A stretch of DNA of 64,000 nucleotides from Paenibacillus gyeongsangnamensis (GCF_027533625.1 NZ_JAQAGZ010000006.1:248001-312000); one strand, 5' to 3'; positions 1 to 9,226 are shown, numbered from the stretch's first letter. Notes: generated from the letters alone by a model not told the origin. A program made the numbers and translations.

Positions 1-1415
1 ATTTGGGGCATTCAGATTTCCGGGATCGGCAGCTTGATGACCGGCATCAACTTTATCGTTACCATTCTGAAAATGCGCGCGCCGGGGATGAAGCTGATGA
101 CCATGCCGATGTTCCCATGGTCGGTGCTCTCAAGCTGCATCGCGATCATATTCTCGTTCCCCATCCTGACGGCGACACTGGCGCTGTTGTTTCTGGATCG
201 ATACGCCGGCACACATTTTTTTACGCTGGATGGCTGAGGGAACCCTATGATGTACATCAATCTGATCTGATGTGGGGACATCCCGAGGTCTATATTATCG
301 TACTGCCGGCCTTCGGCATATTTTCCGAAGTGGTGGCGACCTTTTCCAAGAAAAAGCTGTTCGGCTATAAATCGATGGTGTACGCCATGATGATCATCAG
401 TATTTTATCGTTTCTTGTGTGGGCACATCATTTCTTTACGATGGGCTCCGGGGCGGACGTCAATGCCTTCTTCGCTTTGACCACGATGCTGATTGCCATC
501 CCGACCGGAGTAAAGATCTTCAACTGGCTGTTCACCATGTTTCGGGGCAAGATTACGTTCGAGACACCGATGCTGTGGACAGTCGGGTTTATTCCGTGTT
601 TTGTGGTAGGAGGCATGACCGGGGTGCTGCTATCGGTTGCACCGGCAGATTTTCAATACCACAACAGCTACTTTCTGATTGCACATTTCCATCAGGTGAT
701 CATTGGCGGTGTCGTGTTCGGCTACTTCGCCGGATTGTATTACTGGTGGCCCAAGTTGTTCGGCTTCAAGCTGAACGAGCGCATCGGCAAGTGGGCGTTC
801 TGGTTCTGGAATATCGGTTTTTACGTATGCTTTATGCCGCAATATGTGCTCGGGTTAATGGGCATGACGCGGCGTGTCGTAACGTACGGCTGGGACAAAG
901 GCTGGTGGGAGTTGAATTTGGTGTCTACCATAGGCGCTGGGCTAATGGGAATCGCTTTTCTGTTCCAGGTCTGGCAATTTGCGAATGGCGTCAAGCATTC
1001 TCGGAACCATCTCGATATGACGGGAGATCCGTGGAATGGACGCACTTTGGAATGGTCGATTCCTTCTCCGGCGCCGCATTACAACTTTGCGGTAATTCCG
1101 CAAGTGTCGGAGCTGGATGAATGGTGGGAGGAAAAGCAGCGCAGGGAACAGGGAGCATCCGTTCCGGCCGCCGCAAAAAAACTGGAGCCCATTCATATGC
1201 CCAAAAATTCCGGCATTCCGATTGTGATGGCAGGTTTCTGGTTTGTGGCCGGTTTTGGATTCGTGTTCCATTGGCTATGGCTCACGATACCGGGTTTGGC
1301 GGGCGTTGCAGCATGCATGCTCGCCCATTCCTTCAACTATGACACCGATTATTATATTCCGGTCGAAGAAATCACTCGCACGGAAGCCGCCATAAGGGAG
1401 GTGACCAACTCATGA
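1..1415 (+). pseudogene. qoxB: Quinol oxidase subunit I (QoxB/CyoB type), 5'-truncated by window edge, with stop and frameshift
   Basis: Catalytic subunit of an aa3/bo3-type quinol oxidase, a membrane proton pump that reduces O2. Seen: haem-copper motifs WGHPEVY, WAHHFF and [12 protein letters not shown], many membrane segments, and a QoxB-like C-terminal part ([10 protein letters not shown]). The coding frame starts in frame 1 at base 1 ([19 protein letters not shown]). It meets TGA at 235-237 inside LDG-x-GNP, where the family has Gly, so GGA to TGA fits. One base is missing near 268-270, where family members read W-M-W-G-H and the DNA has ATCTGATGTGG. Downstream the frame is intact to the stop at 1413-1415, which overlaps the qoxC start (ATGA). 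Family assignment is firm. Whether the gene is truly broken or carries sequencing errors cannot be decided here. Confidence 0.85.
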
Positions 1416-2023
1416 ATTCAACCAGCCTGACCGAACAACCTATGACAGGGCATCATGATCATCCGGATGTGGAAGAGATGCGCACGTTCGGCTTCTGGAT
1501 TTACCTCATGACGGATATCATGATCTTCGGCACGTTTTTTGCCGCTTATATCGTTCTGAAAAACAATACCAATGGAGGTCCGGGGCCCGCCGATTTGTTC
1601 GAATTGGGCGGAGTGATTGCAAGCACATTTATTCTGCTCGCGAGCAGCTATACATGCGGATTGGCGGTGCTTGTGATGCACAAAGGAAAGCAACGGGCTC
1701 TGATCGGGTGGCTTGGCATAACGGCCTTGCTGGGGGCGGTGTTTATCGGATTGGAGGTCAGAGAGTCTGCGCATTTTGTGAATGAAGGCGTAACGATGAG
1801 CGCCAGCGCATTTTTATCGGCTTTTTACACACTGGTGGGTACCCATGGTGTGCATGTGACGATTGGATTGGTATGGATGATTGCGTTGATGATGCAGCTG
1901 ACCAGAAAGGGAATTACCCCTATAACGAAACGTAAGGTCTATGTGATCAGCCTGTTTTGGCACTTTTTGGACGTGGTCTGGATTTTCGTATTCACAGTTG
2001 TCTATTTAATGGGGGTGAACTAA
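1412..2023 (+). CDS. qoxC: Quinol oxidase subunit III
   Basis: Haem-copper oxidase subunit III, 203 residues, the usual length for QoxC/CyoC. It has a short hydrophilic N terminus, then about five membrane segments with the motifs [30 protein letters not shown] and the C-terminal [14 protein letters not shown]. It supports the subunit I core and does not bind metal. The start overlaps the qoxB stop in ATGA, and qoxD follows one base after its stop, so all three are one transcript with translational coupling. The intact reading frame argues that the operon has not been free of selection for long. Confidence 0.93.
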   Translation: MNSTSLTEQPMTGHHDHPDVEEMRTFGFWIYLMTDIMIFGTFFAAYIVLKNNTNGGPGPADLFELGGVIASTFILLASSYTCGLAVLVMHKGKQRALIGWLGITALLGAVFIGLEVRESAHFVNEGVTMSASAFLSAFYTLVGTHGVHVTIGLVWMIALMMQLTRKGITPITKRKVYVISLFWHFLDVVWIFVFTVVYLMGVN

Positions 2024-2024
2024 G

Positions 2025-2351
2025 ATGGCTCGTGTGGAATCGGTTCATTCACAAGGAGAAGCGCATGGATCCTTTCAATCGTATACGCTTGGTTTCTTAT
2101 GCTCCATCGTTCTGACAGTCATTCCGGTGGCCATTGTATTAGGGGGCTGGCTGGAGGGCAAAACGAAAGCTGTCGTGCTGATGACTGCCGGCGTATTGCA
2201 ATTGATCGTACAGCTTTTTTTCTTCATGCATTTGCGAGAAGAGAAGAAGCCTCGCTACAATTTGATTTCCCTGATGCTCGGATTAGTGATCCTGGTGATC
2301 ATCGTTGCCGGGTCGATGTGGATCATGTTGTACAACATGGTGGCTTCATGA
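2025..2351 (+). CDS. qoxD: Quinol oxidase subunit IV
   Basis: Small subunit IV of the quinol oxidase (108 residues) with three predicted membrane segments (YTLGFLCSIVLTVIPVAIVL; a middle one ending QLFFFMHL; LISLMLGLVILVIIVAGSMW). The motif QLFFFMHLREE is typical of QoxD/CyoD. It is the last gene of the operon and is followed after about 20 bases by a strong intrinsic terminator. Function is by family only: subunit IV helps assemble the complex. Confidence 0.92.
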   Translation: MARVESVHSQGEAHGSFQSYTLGFLCSIVLTVIPVAIVLGGWLEGKTKAVVLMTAGVLQLIVQLFFFMHLREEKKPRYNLISLMLGLVILVIIVAGSMWIMLYNMVAS

Positions 2352-2370
2352 GCTAAGCGGGAGCAAAGGA

Positions 2371-2402
2371 AAAAGGTTGGCATGGAGGATGCCAACCTTT
2401 TC
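2371..2402 (+). terminator. Intrinsic terminator of the qox operon
   Basis: A perfect 12-bp stem (2372-2383 pairing with 2389-2400, core GGTTGGCAT/ATGCCAACC) with a GGAGG loop, flanked by A-rich and T-rich ends. It sits 20 bases after qoxD. The A-rich left arm means it could also work for the convergent regulator gene ending at 2419. Confidence 0.85.
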
Positions 2403-2418
2403 GTTATAACCATTGCGT

Positions 2419-3858
2419 CTAAGAGACTATCAAAGCCCGCAGCGCTTCCGCAAATCTTGAGATTCCAACAGCTATTTCCTCCGTTTTTGGTCTTGCAAAC
2501 GTGAACCGTACGAAGCCTGAATCCGAACCATAAACGCTGCCTGGTACAAAAACGACTCCTCTTTTAATGGCTTCTTCCAGCAGTTTTCCATCATGAACCT
2601 CATGAAGCAGCTTGCACCATAAATGCAATCCGCCTTGGGGTGTTATGAACTTTACCAGATCCGGAAGCTCCTTCTGCAAGGATTCGATCAGTAAGTCCCG
2701 CTTAAATTGCAACTGTATTTGCAAGCGTTCCAAATGAGGATGGAAATATGACGATTTTATAAACTGGGCGGCTACACTTTGAGGAATAACGCTCAGTCCG
2801 AAATCCATCTGCTGTCTGGCATCCGCCAGCCTCTCCACAATGGAATGCGGGGCGACCATCCATCCGATGCGCAGACCGGAAGCGGCGATTTTGGAAAAAG
2901 AACCGATATAAAGGATGGAGCCGTTCGAATCCATCGATTTCAGCGGCTTGGGAGCAGCCCCCTCGAACGCCGTCAAGCTAAAAGGATCGTCTTCCACAAT
3001 AGGCAGCCCTAATTTGCTGGCGACATCAAACAGCTGTTTACGCCGTTCTATGCTAAAAACAGTGCCTGTCGGATTTTGAAAATTCGGGTTCATAAACACC
3101 ATCTTGATGCGATGTTTTTTATATAAGGAGCGAATATCCTCGGGACAAATTCCATGTTGGTCGACGGGAAGCCGGAACAACCGGAGCCCGGCTGATTGAA
3201 ACATGGGCAAGGAATAGCAGTAGGAAGGATCTTCAATCGCAACAGCGTCTCCCGGAGACAATAAACACTGCGTAATCAAATATAACGATTGCTGAGAACC
3301 GGATGTGATCATAACCGATGATTCGGTTGTTTGGATGCCTCGGTATTTGTCGAGATATGAAACTAGCGCTTGCCTGAGCGGAATATATCCTTGCGGGTTG
3401 TCGTAACCCAAATGAGAGGTGTAACGATGTTCATTCATCAGTGTTGTGATTTCATCGCTTGGAGCTAAATCCGCCGACAGTTCGCCGCTCGCAAAATCGA
3501 TCAGGGAAGGATGCTGATTCAGCGCTTCCCGTATCCTTCGCATAAATGGCAAGTTGGGCAAAAAGCTGCCTCCTTCGGCATACCGACTCCAGTTTGGCGT
3601 ATGTTTGGGCATAGCCCCCCATTTGGTTCTGCTTACACGCGTTCCACTTCCTGTCCGGCTTTCAATGATTCCCATCGACCGAAGCTCTGCAAAAGCCATA
3701 ATGACGGTGCTTCGATTTACACCCAGCTGCTCCGCCAACTTTCTTTCGGATGGAAGCAAGCTGCCCGGCGGAAATTCACCATATGAAATTCTCCGTTCCA
3801 GATGGTCGGAAATTTGTTCGTAAAGAGGTTTTTTGCTTTGTCGATCGGGTTTCCACAT
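2419..3858 (-). CDS. MocR/PdxR-type PLP-dependent GntR-family transcriptional regulator
   Basis: 479 residues. The N-terminal winged helix of GntR type spans about residues 10-75 (PLYEQISDHLERRI, then NRSTVIMAFAELRSMGIIES). A linker leads to a class-I aminotransferase-like domain from about residue 115 to the end, with the PLP-lysine motif SFSKIAASGLRIGW. I chose the ATG at 3858 because GGTGGTG lies 5 bases upstream and MWKPDRQSKKPLYEQI is the usual N terminus; an ATG 22 codons further up has no good ribosome site. MocR proteins often control a divergent neighbour, here the sulfite reductase operon starting at 4195. The effector is unknown. A direct repeat in the shared intergenic region is a candidate operator. 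Confidence 0.88.
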   Translation of the reverse strand: MWKPDRQSKKPLYEQISDHLERRISYGEFPPGSLLPSERKLAEQLGVNRSTVIMAFAELRSMGIIESRTGSGTRVSRTKWGAMPKHTPNWSRYAEGGSFLPNLPFMRRIREALNQHPSLIDFASGELSADLAPSDEITTLMNEHRYTSHLGYDNPQGYIPLRQALVSYLDKYRGIQTTESSVMITSGSQQSLYLITQCLLSPGDAVAIEDPSYCYSLPMFQSAGLRLFRLPVDQHGICPEDIRSLYKKHRIKMVFMNPNFQNPTGTVFSIERRKQLFDVASKLGLPIVEDDPFSLTAFEGAAPKPLKSMDSNGSILYIGSFSKIAASGLRIGWMVAPHSIVERLADARQQMDFGLSVIPQSVAAQFIKSSYFHPHLERLQIQLQFKRDLLIESLQKELPDLVKFITPQGGLHLWCKLLHEVHDGKLLEEAIKRGVVFVPGSVYGSDSGFVRFTFARPKTEEIAVGISRFAEALRALIVS

Positions 3859-4098
3859 GATTTCACCACCCTCGGTTTGTAAATAAAGCATCGCTATGAT
3901 GTTTATCATATCACTGAATTTCAAACATCAAGGTGCTTGTTTACATCCTAACCATGACAATTGTTTTTCTATTCCTTGAACATGGAGGTTGTGGATAACA
4001 ATCAAGTGGTTGGTTATACATCGCCCGCCATCTCAATCGTGAGAAATCATCAAGAAATTAAACAACGTTTACACCGGGAGTCATTTCATCCGTTCAAA

Positions 4099-4138
4099 TG
4101 GATGGTTTTATTTTATCCTCTTTTGGATGGTTTATTTT
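4099..4138. promoter_or_regulatory. Direct repeat, candidate MocR operator
   Basis: Two copies of TGGATGGTTT(T)ATTTT at 4099-4114 and 4124-4138, start to start 25 bp, in the region between the MocR gene and the divergent cysI operon. MocR regulators such as GabR and PdxR are known to bind spaced direct repeats. Assignment as operator is inference; no -35/-10 pair was convincing here. Confidence 0.4.
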
Positions 4139-4194
4139 GAACTGTTTTCATTTATCATAGTGATTAAGTTGGAATTGGATAAGGAGTGAGTCGA

Positions 4195-5913
4195 TTGGCA
4201 GCATCAAATGAGGAAAATATCTCGAAAATCGAAATCATCAAGCGGCAGAGCCGGCAACTAAGGGGCACGATTAAAGAAGCCCTTTCGGATGAACAGAACA
4301 AATTTTCGGAAGATAATGTTCAGGTGCTCAAATTCCATGGCGTCTACCAACAGGACGACCGGGATCTGCGGGCACAGCTCACGAAAGAAGGGAAAGATCG
4401 GCATTACAGCATGATGATCCGCGCCCGCATTCCTGGAGGGGTGTTATCCCCGGATCAATATTTGACGTTCGACCGCCTGGCGGACGAGTACTCGGATTAT
4501 AAAAACATACGTATTACCACCCGGCAAACGCTGCAGCTTCACGGGATTCTCAAAGGCGACCTGAAAACAACGATCAAAACACTGAATGAGGCGCTGGTTA
4601 CGACGCTCGGGGCTTGTGGAGATTCCGGCCGCAATACCATCTGCTGCGCAGAACCAGGTGACGAACCGTTCCGTGCCGAGATGCAGCATGATGTGCTTGC
4701 TTTGGCGGATCGGCTTAGCGCAAAGACGAATGCGTACCATGAAATTTGGATTGATGGTGAGGCTGTTCAATTGGCTGATGACAAATCGGAGGAACCGCTG
4801 TATGGCGAGGTTTATCTTCCGCGAAAGTTTAAAGTCGCTATCGTGCCGGAGGGTGATAATTGCCTCGATGTGTACGATAACGATCTCGGGCTCGTAGCGC
4901 ATATTGAAAGCGGTCATATCCGTGGGTATACCGTGCTGGTAGGCGGAGGAATGGGGAGGATGGCGCTTGACCAAGACACATATCCTAGGCTAGCAAGCCC
5001 ATTATGCTATGTTGCCAGAGATGAAGCGATCGAACTGATCCTGGATACATGCGTAGCTATCGTTACCATCGAACGGGACTATGGCGATCGCTCGAACCGG
5101 CGGTTTGCCCGCATGAAATATCTGATTGACAGACGGGGGCTGGAATGGTTTCGGGAAGAAGTCGAGACGAGGCTCGGTCGAAAGCTGGAACCGCCGCGGC
5201 CGTTGAAGTGGCATAACGGACATGACCATCTTGGTTGGCATCGGGAACGTGATGGAATCAGTTATTTGGGCATATTTATACCATACGGGCGCATTAAAGA
5301 TACGGAGACGATGCAGTTGAAATCGGTGCTCCGCGATATCGTACATGATTTCCGGCCCATTGTTCGCTTTACATCACAGCAAAATGTGATCCTTAGCGGA
5401 ATTGCTAACGAGCTTCGACCGGCGATTGAAGAACGGCTGCGCGCTGCGGGCGTACCGCTGCCAGAGGAGCTGTCGAATGTTCGGCAGAATACTATGGCAT
5501 GCGTGTCGTTGCCGACTTGCGGCCTTGCTTTAGCCGAGTCGGAGAGGGCATTACCGGAACTTATGCCACAGTTTGAGCAATTGTTCGACGAGTTGGGACT
5601 TTCCAATGAAGAGATTACCATTCGGATGACCGGATGCTCGAACGGCTGCGCGCGTCCCTATAACGCCAATATCGCTTTTATCGGGCGGTCGCCCGGGAAG
5701 TATGACATGTTTTTGGGAGGCAGTTCGCTGGGGACGGCATTGAACACTCGGTTTCGGGAGACGGTGCCGTTCGATCAACTGGTTCCAACGGTTCGCTCTG
5801 TATTGGAATCCTTCGTACAAGAGCGGGAGACGGGTGAGGAATTTGGGATGTATTGGCGTCGCACCGGTTTGGAGAAACATCGTGACTACGGGACCGACCC
5901 TAATCCGGCTTAA
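4195..5913 (+). CDS. cysI: Assimilatory sulfite reductase haemoprotein (CysI family)
   Basis: 572 residues. Reduces sulfite to sulfide with six electrons using sirohaem coupled to a [4Fe-4S] cluster. All four cluster cysteines are visible as ACVSLPTCGLA and TGCSNGC. The flanking motifs GVYQQDDRDLR and FIGRSPGKYDMFLGG are CysI-like rather than ferredoxin-nitrite reductase-like, although nitrite is a known side substrate. Start: TTG at 4195 lies 8 bases after AAGGAG (4181-4186); an in-frame GTG at 4186 overlaps that site and is unlikely. No CysJ flavoprotein gene is next to it, so its electron donor is not encoded here. It is first in an operon with a HemD-like gene and a nitrilase. Confidence 0.88.
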   Translation: MAASNEENISKIEIIKRQSRQLRGTIKEALSDEQNKFSEDNVQVLKFHGVYQQDDRDLRAQLTKEGKDRHYSMMIRARIPGGVLSPDQYLTFDRLADEYSDYKNIRITTRQTLQLHGILKGDLKTTIKTLNEALVTTLGACGDSGRNTICCAEPGDEPFRAEMQHDVLALADRLSAKTNAYHEIWIDGEAVQLADDKSEEPLYGEVYLPRKFKVAIVPEGDNCLDVYDNDLGLVAHIESGHIRGYTVLVGGGMGRMALDQDTYPRLASPLCYVARDEAIELILDTCVAIVTIERDYGDRSNRRFARMKYLIDRRGLEWFREEVETRLGRKLEPPRPLKWHNGHDHLGWHRERDGISYLGIFIPYGRIKDTETMQLKSVLRDIVHDFRPIVRFTSQQNVILSGIANELRPAIEERLRAAGVPLPEELSNVRQNTMACVSLPTCGLALAESERALPELMPQFEQLFDELGLSNEEITIRMTGCSNGCARPYNANIAFIGRSPGKYDMFLGGSSLGTALNTRFRETVPFDQLVPTVRSVLESFVQERETGEEFGMYWRRTGLEKHRDYGTDPNPA

Positions 5914-5976
5914 ATCCGAAGTTAGAGCCCCGATTTATTTATTGCCGAACTATGGTTCATAGGAAGGAGTGGCTAA

Positions 5977-6810
5977 ATGGGCAAAGGATTGGAGGGGAAA
6001 AGGGTTGTCCTTGCTGGATCTCGCAAGCTGCGGGAACTGAGCGAGATTATTGAGAGACAAGGCGGGACACCTATTGTTCGTTCACAGCAGGGAATGCTGC
6101 TGCTGCAAGAGCATGAGATGGAACGTGATCTGCTGCATTTAATCGAGAACGGAACAGACTGGTCTATATTCACAACGGGAACCGGCCTGGAAGCCTTGCT
6201 TCAGCAAGCAAAGCGAATAGGCGTTCACGATCGATTGTTGGAGATGGTAAGGAACTCCAATGTTGGAGCGAGAGGATACAAAACGTTAGCTCTGTTGAAA
6301 CAGCTGGGCATTCAACCGATCGTCATGGATGAAGATGGGACGACGGAGGGACTTATTCGATCGCTTCAAGCTTACGATTTTACAGGGCAAGGCGTTACAA
6401 TCCAACTTCATGGCGAACCGATGCCATCGTTCGTATCCTTTCTGGAAAGGAAGGGCGCTACAGTTCGGACTATCTTGCCGTATATGCATGTGGCTCCTGA
6501 TTTTGACGTTTCGTATACGCTGTGCAAGGAAATCACGGAAGCATCCGTCGATGCGGTCTGTTTTACAACAGCGGTACAGGTTCAATATTTTTTCCAATAT
6601 GCTAAAAGCCATGGCCGTTATCTGGAGATCAACGAAAGTTTCCGTAAACGGGTACTGGCGGTGGCGATCGGCAGGGTAACAGCCGAAGCTTTAAAGGAAG
6701 AGGGAGTGAGACGGGTATTGGTGCCTGAACATGAACGAATGGGTGCCATGATCGTCGAACTGGCTCATTATTATAAGAATGCATCGACACAGCGAGGGGT
6801 GGCGGAATGA
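5977..6810 (+). CDS. Uroporphyrinogen-III synthase family protein (HemD)
   Basis: 277 residues of HEM4 type: N-terminal GKRVVLAGSRK, then FTTGTGLEALL, a middle segment with GVTIQLHGEP, and a C-terminal half with VDAVCFTTAVQVQYFF and AVAIGRVTAEALKE. The family closes hydroxymethylbilane to uroporphyrinogen III, the branch point to sirohaem and haem. Its place directly after cysI suggests it feeds sirohaem made for the sulfite reductase; this is inference, since the rest of the sirohaem pathway is not here. GGAAGGAG precedes the ATG. The stop overlaps the nitrilase start in ATGA. Confidence 0.82.
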   Translation: MGKGLEGKRVVLAGSRKLRELSEIIERQGGTPIVRSQQGMLLLQEHEMERDLLHLIENGTDWSIFTTGTGLEALLQQAKRIGVHDRLLEMVRNSNVGARGYKTLALLKQLGIQPIVMDEDGTTEGLIRSLQAYDFTGQGVTIQLHGEPMPSFVSFLERKGATVRTILPYMHVAPDFDVSYTLCKEITEASVDAVCFTTAVQVQYFFQYAKSHGRYLEINESFRKRVLAVAIGRVTAEALKEEGVRRVLVPEHERMGAMIVELAHYYKNASTQRGVAE

Positions 6811-7784
6811 GAAATCATCATGTGAAGGTAGCCGTTGTTCAATCCGCGCCTATCTTGTTCGATAAACAATCCGCCATGGACGAGATTGCAAGCATGACGA
6901 AGGATGCGGCTGAACAAGGGGCCAACTTGATCGTTTTTCCTGAAGTGTTTTTGCCGGGTTATCCGCGAGGCTTAAGCTTCGGAACACGCGTCGGAAGCCG
7001 CACTGACGACGGGAGAAGAGATTGGGAACGCTATTGGTCAAGCGCCATCGACATACCGGGAGCCGAAACTCAGATTCTATGCGAACTGGCGAAGGAGTTG
7101 GGGGTTTATCTGGTTATTGGCGTTGTAGAGCGGGACCAGGAATTTAGTACGGGAACCTTATTTAATTCCATAGTATACATCGGGCCGGAAGGTCTTCTGG
7201 GCAAGCATCGTAAGCTGGTTCCTACGGGTTCCGAACGTCTCTTATGGGGACAAGGGGACGGCAGTACGCTGACCGTCATTGATACCCCCTTCGGCAGAAT
7301 TGGCGGTTTGATTTGTTGGGAAAATTATATGCCGCTCGCCCGAACGGCCATGTATGCGCAAGGCATTGACATTTACCTTGCTCCTACAGCAGATGCTCGC
7401 GATACGTGGCAGGCCACGATACGGCATATTGCTTGTGAAGGCCGCTGTTATGTCATTTCTTGCAATCAGTTTGCAACCAAAGCGTCATATCCCGCTGATT
7501 TGGCTTATTATGAGGACATCAAGGAGGACGCCGACATTCTAAGCCGGGGAGGAAGCGCCATAGTAGGGCCGCTTGGCGAGTATGTCGTTGAGCCGCTCTA
7601 TAATCAAGAAGGGATTTTGTTCGCAACGTTGGATCTTACCCAGGTCACACAAAGCCGATTTGATTTTGATGTTGTAGGGCATTACAGCCGTCCGGATATC
7701 TTTCAATTGGTCGTTAACGATAAAAAACAAGAGGTTGTACGGTTTACCAAGACACGAGCAAAATCCGGATGGAACGAAGAGTAG
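6807..7784 (+). CDS. Nitrilase (carbon-nitrogen hydrolase superfamily, branch 1)
   Basis: 325 residues. Hydrolyses nitriles to a carboxylic acid and ammonia through a Glu-Lys-Cys triad. All three are visible: Glu in FPEVFLPGYPRG, Lys in HRKLVPTGSERLLWG and Cys in GLICWENYMPLAR. The ICWENYMPLAR form is that of true nitrilases rather than amidases or omega-amidases. It is translationally coupled to the HemD gene, so it is the third member of the MocR-flanked operon and would supply ammonia. The substrate cannot be told from sequence. A terminator follows. Confidence 0.88.
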   Translation: MRNHHVKVAVVQSAPILFDKQSAMDEIASMTKDAAEQGANLIVFPEVFLPGYPRGLSFGTRVGSRTDDGRRDWERYWSSAIDIPGAETQILCELAKELGVYLVIGVVERDQEFSTGTLFNSIVYIGPEGLLGKHRKLVPTGSERLLWGQGDGSTLTVIDTPFGRIGGLICWENYMPLARTAMYAQGIDIYLAPTADARDTWQATIRHIACEGRCYVISCNQFATKASYPADLAYYEDIKEDADILSRGGSAIVGPLGEYVVEPLYNQEGILFATLDLTQVTQSRFDFDVVGHYSRPDIFQLVVNDKKQEVVRFTKTRAKSGWNEE

Positions 7785-7842
7785 GCTGACCGAAATGAGA
7801 GAACACAAAGCCGCAGGACCATAGATATTGCGAAATATTCAG

Positions 7843-7868
7843 ACACGGCCTTGAGGTCGTGTTTTTTT
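7843..7868 (+). terminator. Intrinsic terminator after the nitrilase gene
   Basis: Stem ACACGGCC (7843-7850) and GGTCGTGT (7855-7862), with one G-T pair and a TTGA loop, runs straight into seven T. It lies about 60 bases after the nitrilase stop and closes the cysI operon. Confidence 0.8.
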
Positions 7869-7918
7869 ATTAACCAGTGCAGGGACTTTAAGTTTATTCA
7901 CCAAAAAATTGGTTGCTC

Positions 7919-8674
7919 TTAAAAATGCGTAATTAACTTTGTACCTTTTATGGAAACTGATAGATGTGATGAAATAAACTTGGTACCGTGCCAAGTCAAC
8001 AGATTCACCACATATCCTAATGTATCCGAATTAGATGTTCCGATGATCCGTTGTAAAGCAAGTAAATCATAATTCATGCCGCGTTCATTTATAACGATTG
8101 GAAATAATGATCCTAAAGCAAGAACCTCGCCCTTTATTGGATTTTTAAGTTTTCCATTTTCGTTGTAGTATTGGGATAAATAATCATAACCTTTGTAGCT
8201 AATGTCCAGGGTGAAAAGCATGTCAAGTGTTGGACTTCCCACGTCCACCTTATACATGTCTTTATAATCTACATGAAACTTATAGTCTTGATTATATTTT
8301 TCGAAATTAAACAATTCGCGGAGATTATTATTCTTAAATGAGTAAATATAGAAGATACCATATCCTCCACTTCCTCCTGTATTGATACTAACTAAAATGT
8401 CAAGTGTGTTATCCTTGTCAAAATCTCCAAGGAACAGCCTAGCGTTATATCCAGCATTGTTCTGAAGTTGAACAGTTGTATTTCGGTTAGATTTACCGTC
8501 TTGGATGACAATTGTAATATGATCTGCAAATATTCCTGGAGAACCTTCTGTATTTCCAATTAGATACACGTTATCCAGCATTCCGTCACCATTTACATCG
8601 CCTTGCTTCTTGTCCAACAAAACCAGTTTTCTCGACAAAGCGCCCCATTGGAACGGGTGATATAAATATCCCAT
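7919..8674 (-). CDS. FG-GAP/VCBS-like repeat protein of unknown function
   Basis: 251 residues, no membrane segment and no signal peptide seen. Two acidic Ca-binding-like repeat motifs, DVNGDGMLDNVYLIG and GDFDKDNTLDILVSI, lie about 70 residues apart and suggest a beta-propeller of FG-GAP type. The ATG at 8674 has AAGGGAGA 8 bases upstream, and homologous-looking starts read MGYLYHPFQWG; a start 20 codons earlier is less likely. The gene is AT-rich against its neighbours. Upstream lies a block shared with the next minus-strand gene that resembles a mother-cell sigma-K promoter, so a spore-coat or spore-surface role is possible but inferred. Confidence 0.7.
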   Translation of the reverse strand: MGYLYHPFQWGALSRKLVLLDKKQGDVNGDGMLDNVYLIGNTEGSPGIFADHITIVIQDGKSNRNTTVQLQNNAGYNARLFLGDFDKDNTLDILVSINTGGSGGYGIFYIYSFKNNNLRELFNFEKYNQDYKFHVDYKDMYKVDVGSPTLDMLFTLDISYKGYDYLSQYYNENGKLKNPIKGEVLALGSLFPIVINERGMNYDLLALQRIIGTSNSDTLGYVVNLLTWHGTKFISSHLSVSIKGTKLITHF

Positions 8675-8717
8675 AGCGATATTCTCCCTTGGTTTCTTTT
8701 CAAAATCGCTTTCGATC

Positions 8718-8754
8718 CTTTTCATCCTATGCAAATGCCCAGCCGATGGTTCGT
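8718..8754 (-). promoter_or_regulatory. Sporulation-type (sigma-K-like) promoter block, copy A
   Basis: Read on the minus strand: ACGAACC (8754-8748), 15 bases, then GCATAGGATGAAAAG (8732-8718), about 45 bases before the start at 8674. Sigma-K promoters are known for an AC-containing -35 and a -10 of the form CATAnnnTA. The same two blocks with identical spacing precede the gene at 9226. Functional use is inferred. Confidence 0.5.
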
Positions 8755-8824
8755 TTGCATAAGCGATGAGTCATGTTGTTCACGGTACCTCAATTACCGC
8801 CATTGTAGTTCTTAATAAGAGAAA

Positions 8825-8856
8825 CAAGAGCCTAGGCAGCCTAGGCTCTTGTTTTT
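8825..8856. terminator. Strong hairpin terminator, possibly bidirectional
   Basis: A perfect 12-bp stem CAAGAGCCTAGG / CCTAGGCTCTTG (8825-8836, 8840-8851) with a 3-base loop and five T on the plus side. It sits downstream of the minus-strand gene ending at 8927 and probably ends that transcript, although the better T tract is on the plus strand. Confidence 0.65.
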
Positions 8857-8926
8857 AGAGGCATACACGACATTTACAATTCGAACATAAATATTTTTGG
8901 GTCGAATAAGTTCGGTTGAGTTGCTC

Positions 8927-9226
8927 TTATGCCAACAATACGATGACAAGCAATTCGAATAGGACTAAAGTAAGGATGTCACTAGGTCCAAAAAAAGCAC
9001 GATGTCCTGGAGGATGTGAAACTCTTAAATACACATGACCGCTGTCGCAATTTACAATTACACCTTGGTAAACATGGCCATCCATGGTTTGAACACGAAC
9101 TAATCGATTTACGTGAGTGTTGCAAATGTGATGAATACGATCTCGAATTGATCTTAAAGTGCGTACTGCGTTTGGGTCAGCATGATACAGAACTTGTTGA
9201 TGGGTTGTTGGATATTGAATACTCAT
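8927..9226 (-). CDS. Small protein of unknown function, Sm-like/YuzF-like fold possible
   Basis: 99 residues. The middle part (NRLVRVQTMDGHVYQGVIVNCDSGHVYLRV) has the hydrophobic pattern of a small SH3/Sm-like barrel as in short Bacillus proteins of YuzF type; the C terminus is hydrophobic (ILTLVLFELLVIVLLA) and may insert in a membrane. The ATG at 9226 has GGAGGG 6 bases upstream. It shares its upstream promoter block with the gene at 7919-8674, hinting at co-expression during sporulation. Family call is tentative. Confidence 0.6.
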   Translation of the reverse strand: MSIQYPTTHQQVLYHADPNAVRTLRSIRDRIHHICNTHVNRLVRVQTMDGHVYQGVIVNCDSGHVYLRVSHPPGHRAFFGPSDILTLVLFELLVIVLLA

